Positions 13,354 to 23,343 of a DNA stretch of 64,000 bases are shown one piece after another. The position numbers and the translations under genes were made by a program. Numbering within the stretch: position 1 is the first letter of the stretch; each line of letters opens with the position of its first letter. The DNA comes from Branchiostoma floridae (taxonomy: Eukaryota > Chordata > Leptocardii > Amphioxiformes > Branchiostomatidae). The stretch is from assembly GCF_000003815.2 (NCBI RefSeq), contig NC_049986.1:13265805-13329804 (forward strand), read 5' to 3'. A model generated the notes under the pieces. The model did no database searches. It was not told where the DNA came from and was given only the letters and a program-made list of their open reading frames with translations.

Positions 13354-13805
13354 GGCCATACCAATTTAATTGATTGGTTCACGGATTCGCTCGCTCCTAT
13401 TTTTTGGAAAACAAAATAAAAATAAAAATTACCACTCAGCAAATTTTTACCATTAATGAAACCATTCACCAACTTTCTGGTGTAGCAAATTGGCCTTTAT
13501 ATTATAAGCTCCTTAAAATGTTGGTATTATTATTGCAGTTAATTTTTTCATTCATGAAGAATGGGACAAACATAAAAACTGACACTAATTTTGTAATTTT
13601 TAATGAACAGGTGCTGTTACTGTACAGTATTAGTATTTTTGTACTTTTTTCAAGCTAAAAACTTTTTATTCTTTATGTTTTGGATTAGCCCTTATCTTTA
13701 CCCCAATCATTTTGCAATTTTTTTATTATTTTTTTTTTTTTGCCCTGTCGCTCCATATTTTTTATGAAAAAAATCCGTGAACCAAGAAATTAAATTGGAG
13801 TGGCC
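13354..13805. mobile_element. PIF/Harbinger-like MITE, 452 bp
   Basis: Inverted termini of about 34 bp (13354-13387 and 13772-13805) share the GGCCA...CCAATTTAATT...TTGGTTCACGGATT pattern with a few mismatches. TAA flanks both ends (13351-13353, 13806-13808), as expected of the 3-bp TWA target of Harbinger elements. The interior is A/T-rich with no transposase. Superfamily is inferred from termini and target site. Confidence 0.65.
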
Positions 13806-13830
13806 TAAATATGAAAAGATGATGACATAA

Positions 13831-14740
13831 TTTTGTTTTCATTCAGTGAAGTTTTACAGCAAAAATTTACACAGAATCATGTCAGCAGTTTAAATACTTT
13901 AAAATGAGATTACAATTTCTCTTTTTTTATATGCATGTGCAGATTCATCCATTGTAAGCCTAAGGTTTATGGATATATCATAGTAAAGGAGATAGGAAGA
14001 TGGAAATATTGTCACTGTGATACACAAATAGATAATGCCTAACAGAAGATGTACATGTAGATACAGAAAATGTATGTTCCTTCAAGTGTAGATAGATACA
14101 CTGACTTTTCTTTTCAATTTATGAACTGCTTTCATTTTCTTTGATAACGTTACAATTGTTAGTTTTGTCTCTTTGTTTAAAAGGCTAGGAACATTGTAAA
14201 TTTGGTTCAGAATGAAGACAATACAGTGATTTTCTGCTTGAAAGTTGTACATGGTATGATTTATTCCACTGTTTGGGATAAAACAGTAGACATATTTCTT
14301 TCCTTTAAAGTGTCATACATGTACTGAGTATAGTATCAGACTATAAGGTGTAGTGTTTAATAAATGATAGGACTAGTACTTGGTACTGTCCCATGCGCTG
14401 CACTATCCTGAAACCCCTTCTGTGCAGAATGGAATCAGCCAATTCTAAGATGGCGTGAGGCAGAAGCAGAGTTTGAACTTTGGAGTTTGGACCCAGGCTC
14501 TTTGGACCATTGTTTGTCCATTTTCTTTCACAATTTTTTTGCAACCGTCCAATACGCATCAACAGAGACAATGTGACGCTAAATACTCGGTAAGTTCCTT
14601 TGGATTCCATTTTACTAATCTATAGTAATCTCTATATCTAACCATAATAAAAGCTCCTTGATCTAGTAAAAGTGGAATGTTCTGGTCTGTCTGACCTACA
14701 GTTAACAGTTCCACAAAGATATATTGCTTTCGGATATGAT
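13831..14740. other. intergenic between FBXO38 and the NLR gene
   Basis: No exon recognised. An AATAAA lies at 14358-14363. Confidence 0.3.
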
Positions 14741-14751
14741 GGCATGTCTTC

Positions 14752-14871
14752 ATATAGTAAGGTTCTTCAGACACAACCGAAACAGTCCAACGTTTCTGTC
14801 AGACACCATCATTAGGGTTAGAATGGCTGGAAGTATACTATTTTGGTTGTTTCTGAAGAGCCTTATATTAT
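14752..14871. repeat. imperfect inverted repeat, about 120 bp
   Basis: Arms at about 14754-14789 and 14836-14868 pair around GGTTCTTCAGACACAACC / GGTTGTTTCTGAAGAGCC. It could be an old MITE or part of the NLR 5' region; no target duplication is evident. Confidence 0.4.
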
Positions 14872-14982
14872 ATTTTACCAACCTGATGAAACTATTTACG
14901 AATGGCATGTCTTGCTCACATTGCAGGTATGACTGCCTGGGGCTTCCCAGTATCAGCAGGTGCAGCACCATAAAATTTTCTG

Positions 14983-17900
14983 ATGGCGGAAAATCCTCGC
15001 CAAGATCTGTTCCTGGACATTTCTCAGAACTTACTAGATGAACAACTTCAAGACCTTTGCAACTACATCAGCGGTGCAAAAATTTTACCAGCGAAATTTG
15101 TTCAAAAAGCTGATGCTCACCAAATCTTTAATCAACTCGAGAACGAGCAGAAGTTGAAGTTAGGGGATCTATCACTTCTGGCAAAGATCTTGAGAAAAAT
15201 TGGCAGACATGACTACGCTGAGCAGGTGGAGGAACTTGCTGAAAATGAGAGGAAAGGTATGATACTGTTCATCATGTACATGTAGATTAAATCCTGGGGG
15301 CAACCTTTTTATGTCCAATTCGTCCTCCACGGCTGCCAGTCTGCAGTTACATCATTCTCCTGTCAATAGACAGTGTTAGAATAACTTTGATTCTCATACA
15401 CAAACAACAAACAAAGCATACAAAGTTGATAACAGATATAATATTCACACCACTTTTACACAAATCTATCTGATGGAATCGTGTTGGGATATGCTTCTGT
15501 ACAACAGCAAATTTATACTTGGTGTTGTACCTTTCATTGTATTGACAAGAATATGTAAACAAGGATTAGAAATATGACTATCTAATATTTCCAGAACAGC
15601 TTGTAAATATTAGTGATCAGATGTTATAGTTGTTACTCAATTTGAAATAGCTGAAAATTATATAAGCTTTACAATAAATGTATATTACTATAAACATTGC
15701 AATGCATTACACTTAGCACCACAGACTAAAATATTGAATGTGCCACAGATTCTTCAAGTGAGCAGAGTGATTCTGCATGCAAGCGCAGAAGACTGGACAC
15801 AACTGAGACCAAAGGTACCCGTAGCAGTAGTTGCAAGGTTTTTCTTGGCATTCTGATGAAAGCATGAAAGTCAAATTTTCATTATCTTATGTTATACAAT
15901 GTATCTAATCATCATGATTATTACCTCCATGAAATGTCATGGAGGTTATATTTTACCCCGCGTTTGTCTGTGTGTCTGGAAATTATTAGATTTTGGGCCC
16001 CCTAGCGGCTCCCCTTGGTACTGCAGCGCAACTTCCGGTTTTGCTATCTTGGTGTTCTGAACATGCTATGGTCACGATTTTTTAGTATTAGATAGCTCTT
16101 GTGCTCAGGAAGAAGTGACATAAGTTTGGGCCCCCTAGCGTCTAGTTTTGGGATAGCAGGGGCATTTTTGTCAAAAACTTCTGACGAGGATAACTCAAGA
16201 AGGGAACAACGGATTTTCATGATTTTTGGTATGTAGGTACCTTGGACAATGTTGTACAAGATGAAATACTAATTATGCAGAATAGGAGCAAATTTGCATA
16301 ATTAATGACAACATTCAATCATAGCAGTTTTTTCTATGTATCTCTTGTCTTGGACGTGATATGGTCTTGAAATTTGGGTGGTAGATAGCTTTTAGTGTCA
16401 TGACAAAGTGGAGCAAGTTTCAGCCCCCTAACATTTGATTTAGGAACTGCAGGGGCATTTTTGTCAAGACATTCCAAAGAGGATAACTGCAGAAAGGATT
16501 GACGGATTGGCATCATATTAGGCATGCAGGTACCTTAGGCAAAGATGTTCATAATGATATACATGTTATGCAAATGAGGACTGAATTTGCATAATTAATG
16601 AGGAAATTGTATAATTCCATTGTTTTCAATAACTGGACTTCAATAAATCTAACACATATTAATTATGATAGGTGGAATATAAGCAGATACTGAATTTATG
16701 TAAAAATTGCAAAACCGCTTTATGATTAATAATGGGAATTTTATAATTGTGACATGTGTACGTTTGTCAATGATGAACAACACCATGCATAAATTATGTT
16801 AATGTATTAGTCATTTGCATGAAATTTACAAAAGCTCTAAATTTTCATGGAGGTATGAGTTCGCCGAACTCTAGTTTTGTAAATGATATCTGATGTGATT
16901 AAAGATTTCATTGGCTTGGATACATTGCCAAGAATGCAGACATGCAATATTCAAAATACTAGTAGACACGTTTGTGTGTTTACTTATGTTTTGTGAGACT
17001 CCTGATAATTATATAACCCATCTATTGAATCTCTCTTTTCAGAGACACAAGAACAGGCAAATGCACTAAGGAGTGCTGTATCCACTTTGTACAAAAACAC
17101 CCTCAACATGTTGAAGCCTTTGCCTTGGGACCCCAGATTCAGTCTTGACCTTGATGCAGTTTTCACTAGTCTTGAATTAGTTAGTCTTCATGGCCTTCAA
17201 GACAGAGGAAACCTGGCCTCACTCGATGGTGTCTTTGACCATCAGAAAAAAAATGATCAAGATAAAAGATTTAATGTTTTGGTTGTTGGAGATGCTGGAG
17301 GTGGAAAATCAACCCTACTTTCAAAGACAGCCCTTGATTGGTCATGTGGAAAGGGCAGGCTAGCAGAGATGAATAAGATTGTCTTATTGGTTCGGCTGAG
17401 AGAGGTTCAGCCAGGAGAATCCATTGCTAGGATCATATGGGACCAGTGTGTTACACAATCGGAGGACATCAGTGTTTCTTCTATAGAGACTTGTCTCAGG
17501 GAAAATGAGCCAAAACTGGTGTTCCAGTTGGATGGCTATGATGAACTGGTTCCAGGTGCATGTGAGTCTAAAGAGACCATTCCTAAACTTCTTGCAAAGA
17601 AATTATATCCCAGAAGCACAGTCATAGTTACCTCCAGGCCTTTCACAGGTGTTGAACAATACATGAAGGTCAATTGTGAAATGAAAGTTATGGGATTTTC
17701 CCCAAGGAATGTGGAGAAATATGTCACCACATATTTCAACACTGTAGAGAAACCAGGCTTAGCAGATTCACTTGTCAAAGCACTACAAGCCAATATTATA
17801 GCTAGAAGTCTGATCCAGACCCCTATGTTCCTCATGCTGATCTGTGTGCTATGGGAAGATGACCCAACCAGGGTGTTCCCAGGGACAATGTCAGGCTTGT

Positions 17901-20900
17901 ACCAGGAGCTGCTTGCATGTGTAGTCAGGAAGTTCTGTGTCAGGGAAGATCTGCCTATGCCTAATGATGAGTTTCCCTCTATGGTATCAACTGCACTGCT
18001 TCGTCTAGGTAAACTTGCCTTAGAGTCATTCTTGAGAGGTGAGAGCTTGGTAGACCTTGGAAACACCCCTACCATTTTAGATACTGACATTCTACTGAAA
18101 CTTGGCATTGTTTCCAAAGAAGTGTCTGCATCCAGACTTCACCCAAGAGAACAGTTGAATTTTCCTCACAAGACCATGCAGGAGTTTCTTGCAGGCAGAT
18201 ATGTTGCTGACACAGTCAAAACTTCCTCAGGTCATCTGCATGAGTTAGTTCCACTGGACTCACAGGATAAACTTCAACGGCAGAGTAACCTGGTCCAGTT
18301 TATTTGTGGCTGTGGAGGTAAAGCCACAAGGGAGATGCTGGCACAATTTAACAAACTACATGTATGTGAAGCTGTGTCTGAGTCTGAGCCTGAGTCTGAG
18401 CCTGACAATGCTGACAATACATCTTTAAAAGATCTCTGCATGATGAGTTTGTATGAAGGTCAGGATCCCAGGTATTTCCCAATAGTAAGCACACTGCTGT
18501 CATCTCTGGACTTGACCATCAATGTCCCCTCTAAACAAGGAGCTGCACTTAAGTACTGTCTCAATCATGCTCCAGCAGTACCTGAGGGTAGATCATTGAA
18601 GCTTGCAGTAAAAGAGGCCAGTAAAGGAGATGCAGTAGAATATCTGTCTTGTTTGGTAGAAAAACATATGCCTGACGTACAGTTGTATTTTGAACTATTT
18701 CTTAGGCATTGTTACATAGGTAATAAGCTATGTAAGCTGATCCCTTTACTGCAAAATGTCCCACATGTGCAAACACTGAACCTTAGAAAAACAGGCCTCA
18801 CTCCCGAATCACTCCAGTCACTTGGAGGGATCCTGCCTAAGCTAGTCAAGCTTGAGAGACTTGATCTGTCAGGCAATGAAAACATTGGAGATACTGACAT
18901 GAGAGTACCAAGTGAAGAGTTTAAAATTAATTTGACATTTCTAAATCTCAGGAAGTCTGGGCTCGGGGACTTATTTGTGAAATCCCTTGCTGCTGTGCTG
19001 CATAATTTGCACCGTCTGGTAGATATAGACCTTTCTGATAACAAAATAGGGTTGGCAGGGCTGGAACCCTTTTCTGTCATCCAGCATCCTGTTGCCAGCC
19101 TAAAGAAGGTCAGCCTCTATGATAACAAGATAGGGGATGTTTGTATGAGATCCCTTGCCAGTGTGCTGCATCATCTATCCTGTCTGGAGGACCTAAACCT
19201 GTCATACAACAACATAGGAAGTGAAGGGATGGAACCCTTCGCTGCCATCGAGCAGCCTGTTGCCAGTCTGAAGGTGCTTAACCTCTGTAAAAACAAGATA
19301 GGAGATGTTTGTATGAGATCCCTTGCTGCTGTGCTGCATCATCTACCCTGTCTTGAGGACCTGAACCTGTCTTACAACAACATAGGCTCTGAAGGGATGG
19401 AACCCTTTGCTGCCATCGAGAAGCCTGTTGCCAGTCTGAAGGTGCTCAGCCTGTCTAGTAACAAGATAGGGGATGTTTGTATGAGATCCCTTGCCAGTGT
19501 GCTGCATCATCTTTCCTGTGTGGAGGACCTAAACCTATCTTACAACAACATAGGGAATGAAGGGCTGGAACCCTTTGCTGCCATCCAGCAGCCAGTTGCC
19601 AACCTAAAGGTGCTCGACCTCAGTAATAACAAGATAGGGGATGTTTGTATGAGATCCCTTGCCAGTGTGCTGCATCATCTTTCCTGTGTGGAGGACCTAA
19701 ACCTATCTTACAACAACATAGGGAATGAAGGGCTGGAACCCTTTGCTGCCATCCAGCAGCCAGTTGCCAACCTAAAGGTGCTCGACCTCAGTAATAACAA
19801 GATAGGGGATGTTTGTATGAGATCCCTTGCCAGTGTGCTGCATCATCTACCCTGTGTGGAGGACCTAAACCTATCTTACAACAACATAGGGAATGAAGGG
19901 CTGGAGCTCTTTGCTGCCATCCAGCAGCCCATTCCCAGTCTGAAGGAGCTCAACCTCTCTCATAACAAGATAGGGGATGTTTGTATGAGATACCTTGCCA
20001 GTTTGCTGCATCATCTACCCTGTCTTGTGGACCTGAACCTGTCTTACAACAACATAGGCTCTGAAGGGATGGAACCCTTCACTGCCATCCAGCAGCCTGT
20101 TGCCAGTCTGAAGGTGCTTAACCTCTGTATAAACAAGATAGGGGATGTTTGTATGAGATCCCTTGCAGCTGTGCTGCATCATCTATCCTGTTTGGAGGAC
20201 CTGGATCTCTCTCAAAACAACATAGGAGATGCTGAGCTTGCTTCCATTGTTGCTAGCCTGCACCATGTCCCCTGCCTGAAATATCTTACACTGTCTGGCA
20301 ATAGCATAACGGAAATTGGCATTAAAGACTTTGCACAGACCATCCCCATGATGCCTGCACTAAAGTATCTGAACCTGAAACCCTGTAAGACAGTCCACCT
20401 AGATGACACAGGTTCTACATCCATCGTCACCATGCTGACCAGGCTGCCTGGGTTGGAATGCCTGAATCTGATGAACATCTCCATGCAGGCTGCAGGGTTC
20501 ATGGATATGGTTAAAGCTGCGGCAGAACAAGAGGTGGAGTTTTTGGACTTTAGGCTGTAAGTCTTAGCTCCAAGTTTAATTCAATGAGTAGAATTTCATC
20601 TCATGTTGAAGGATATATGTGCCTGTCTGTGTATTTCAAGGGTAACTCTGAATGATGTACTCTTAAGCAGAAATTCAGGTTATTCAGATATTTCCATCAT
20701 CTTAGATCTAACAAATTGATGTTATTTAAAATGTCCAAACTGTAAAACAAGCCAATCACAAAATCAGAACTTCCCACAAAGCTGTCTTCATAACTCACTC
20801 ATTGGTTGTCTGATAATCACTTGGAACAAAATAAGTACACTGCTGGCTTCCCAACTGATAGATTTCTGGCACACTTTATAAACTGCAACATATTAAAAGA

Positions 20901-21794
20901 CTAAACTGCAAAATTTAAGCATGTATGTGCATGAAGCTTACACTGACTAATGACAGGAAATTGAGGGATCTGTGTAATCTCCACGCAGATCCACGGTGGT
21001 GTAATATAGCATCAAACCCACCATAGCTGGCCTAGGAGTGTGCCCATTTGACTCCCTTTGGCCGGCTATACTCTTTGGCCAGCTTTGATACTATCTTATG
21101 GCACCGTAGGATCTGCTTGGAGATTAGGATCTGTGGGGATGTCTTGCAAAAAATAGGTCTGAGCAACAGAAAATGCTGTTCATATTGTTCACAAATTTTC
21201 CTGCAACATAAAATACATATAAAGTACATATAAGTCACCAGATTTTCATATGTTCAAAGATTTTTACTTCATCAGCCCAAGGCAATGAATCAATTGTTTG
21301 GAGCATGTCTGTGAGTTTTCAACACGCTCACAAAACAGCACGTGTAAATGGGGTTAGGCCTACCATCTTTAATTGCCTTAGGTTTGTTTGGTACCTTACT
21401 GTGTGTGTGCCATATGTTTGGGGGAAGTGAGGCATGGTTTACAGTAGGTGTGTGTGTGTGTGTTGCAGGTACTACTCAGAGCATCTAATTCCACTGGAAG
21501 ATACATGTGCCTGGGAATTGGAACCTTACAACCTTGTGTAAGCAAGCTTTGATTTTATAGTACAATGCTTAAATCTCTTCCAACACAATAGTATACATGA
21601 ATCAAATTTTAATTTTTGTCATTTCAACATCAGCTGCTCTCACTTTAGATGTAGCTAATGAACTGGTAGACATGTCAGTAATGATTCTTCTCTCCACCTC
21701 CAGATTTTGTGACGAGCATCCAGGAGATGAAGATGATGAATACAGTTATGATGAAATGTCATCCGACTCTGATGATGACTTTCTGGGTTGGTGA
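14983..21794 (+). CDS. DED-NACHT-LRR innate immune receptor (NLR) with acidic C-terminal tail
   Basis: A cytoplasmic NLR-type sensor, probably signalling through death-fold contacts. Exons 14983-15256, 15749-15814, 17043-20556, 21469-21537, 21704-21794 join in phase to 1337 aa. Residues 1-90 are a death effector domain (DLFLDISQNLL ... LLAKILRKIGRHDYAEQVEEL). Exon 2 is a short basic linker (CKRRRL). Exon 3 carries the NACHT NTPase: Walker A GDAGGGKST, Walker B KLVFQLDGYDEL, sensor motif VIVTSRP. It also carries a ribonuclease-inhibitor-type LRR array. Reading through the exon 3 donor gives a stop (CTG TAA), but the TAA is part of a perfect GTAAGT. Splicing to exons 4 and 5 keeps the frame and adds a tail ending DSDDDFLGW. 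Amphioxus is known to hold many such receptors; the ligand is unknown. Confidence 0.85.
15912..16874 (+). mobile_element. Helitron-like non-autonomous element in NLR intron 2
   Basis: The element starts TC after a host A (15911) and ends CTAG before a host T (16871-16874). A stem-loop GAGTTCGCCGAACTC (16857-16871) sits at the 3' end; all are Helitron hallmarks. Subterminal inverted motifs ACCTCCATGAAAT and ATTTTCATGGAGGT lie near the ends. The interior holds a roughly 290-bp imperfect internal duplication (about 16120-16300 and 16430-16600), each copy with GCAGGGGCATTTTTGTCA or close and GAGGATAACT. No Rep/helicase is present. A related fragment lies in reverse at 44929-45400. Confidence 0.55.
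18960..20230 (+). repeat. coding tandem array of 168-bp LRR units
   Basis: Seven units with an exact 168-bp period begin at 19127, 19295, 19463, 19631, 19799, 19967 and 20135. Each encodes two LRRs (NKIGDVCMRSLASVLHHL ... LNLSYNNIG). One diverged unit precedes them. The units starting at 19463 and 19631 are identical over all 168 bp, indicating recent unequal crossing-over or gene conversion, or possibly an assembly artefact. Confidence 0.9.
20975..21126. mobile_element. 152-bp MITE, TAATCTCC family, copy 1
   Basis: Inverted ends of about 45 bp (TAATCTCCACGCAGATCC ... GGAGATTA) are flanked by a perfect 9-bp direct repeat GGATCTGTG (20966-20974 and 21127-21135). The core carries GGCCAGCTTTGATACTATCT. 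It lies in NLR intron 3. A second copy sits at 54659-54821. An 8-9 bp duplication suggests a hAT- or MULE-mobilised element; which one is undecided. Confidence 0.8.
21446..21468 (+). promoter_or_regulatory. (GT)n tract at the NLR exon 4 splice acceptor
   Basis: About eight GT units run directly into the acceptor TTGCAG in place of a normal pyrimidine tract. UG-rich tracts at 3' splice sites are known to recruit TDP-43 or CELF proteins and to change exon use. Exon 4 is 69 nt with phase 2 on both sides, so skipping keeps the frame. Confidence 0.5.
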
Positions 21795-21825
21795 AAGATC
21801 CACCTTTACTGTAAGGTAGACACTA

Positions 21826-22200
21826 TGTTGGCTACGACAGAGCCCTAGAACAGCTGTCACTTACTTCCCTGTACCTGAGACGCCGCAGTCTTTGTTTGAA
21901 GTTTGCATTGTCTGTGTCGAAGTCCCCACTATTCTCTGGCTGGTTACCCCCGAAAAGGAGAAGTGTTCATGGCAAAGAACTACAAACAAAGGACAACTAC
22001 ACACAGTTTAGATGGAGATCATCCAGATTCAGAAATAGCACACTTCCTTTCATTGTATCATTGTTGAACGAATCTTAATGATGTTTTTAACAGATGTTTT
22101 ATGTATCATACACCAATTCAGCCTTGTATGGCTGCAATAATATGTACATGTTTATGCGCATTTGTTTTGGCGCTAATAAACCATTCATTCATTCATTCAA
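21826..22200 (+). mobile_element. 5'-truncated CR1/L2-type LINE 3' end
   Basis: From about 21849 a frame encodes the typical last 75 residues of an ORF2 protein (LEQLSLTSLYLRRRSLCLKF ... SSRFRNSTLPFIVSLLNES, stop at 22078). A short 3' UTR with AATAAA (22175-22180) and an (ATTC)4 tail at 22182-22198 follow. It lies 30 bp after the NLR stop codon, so its AATAAA could serve the receptor mRNA. The clade is judged from the C-terminal motif and tail only. Confidence 0.75.
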
Positions 22201-23343
22201 AGTGAAAGTAACTTCACAGTCAACGATATATCCAACAAAGATAAAACCAAACACAGGCACATTGCATGTACGCCAGGTCTTTGACATGTGTGTGACATGT
22301 ACACAAGTAATAAGAAGAGGCCATATTGAACTTGTCATGATTTGATGTCTTCTTCTGTGATTACTCAGTTTATCTTTGAGGGTCTGATTCATTCTTATTG
22401 TTTTACTCACATGGTTTTGCAATACTTAGTACTGTTTTTCTTTATTTTCAATTCACCTCCTCCTAACTGTTACAAAAACAGATGAGAACACTAAGCTGGA
22501 TCCTAATACATCTGCTTGGAAATTATTTGCGTGTACTGTAGATCCATTAAATGTTGCGGTCAGTAATTTTAGCGGTTGGGGGAAAGGGATTACTTGAAGG
22601 CATTTGATATTAATGGTGAGAACACGTATCACTGTCTCAAATGTTGAGAGACAAAATAATTGCAATGATGAAATTTTAGCAGTTGATTAGTGACTGCAAA
22701 AGTTACTTAGCAAATCAAGATTGGAACCAAATATGTAATACATGCAGCATGATGATGCAGGGTTGGCTGTCCAAAAACCTTGCTTTATAAGAAGTGCATA
22801 TCATAGTGGATCGTAGTTTATAAGAATACAAGTGATGTTCAGATCTGTGATATTAATTTCTACACTTAAGATTTATGAAAAAGTGAGAAAACTCCATGTA
22901 CCAGTACCAATTTATGTGTTTGTCAACATGTCTTTGTTCTGATATGTACATATAAGTAATAATTGGCAGAATATGTAGTAAAGAATACTGTCACAATAAA
23001 TGTAGATAAATTCATTACAAATTCATGTAGATAGCTTTATTGTATTTTGTGTAATGGCAGGTTAGCAACTACCACTTTTCTAGGACAACTAAGTGAAAGT
23101 TGCAACCTTTTCCTTTATAGAAGTCAACATAGTCAATATCCACAAAAATAGACACATTATGTTACAATGTGTTGCATTATATAGCTTTGACAGTAGTTCT
23201 TGAACGCGGTATAACCAGACACCACCGCTACCTAGCTAGTGAGTTTCGCCGAATGGCACTCTGTTAAATATAATGTACAGTTCCGAATGCACAATCGCTA
23301 GTATCAGAATGCAGAATCTTACTAGAATCTTTCAAATCTGTTC
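22201..23343. other. intergenic between convergent genes
   Basis: Nothing recognised. A minus-strand AATAAA near 23037-23042 could end the membrane-protein gene on the right. Confidence 0.35.

Noticed and set aside
14559-14774. 72-codon minus-strand open frame upstream of the NLR
   Set aside because: No homology recognised, overlaps an inverted repeat, and has no splice partners.
17536-18117. 194-codon minus-strand open frame within the NLR
   Set aside because: Antisense shadow of the conserved NACHT coding exon, with no independent support.
17087-20560. NLR as a single-exon gene ending at TAA 20560
   Set aside because: The DED exon and linker exon join upstream in phase, and the TAA lies within a consensus donor with matching downstream exons.
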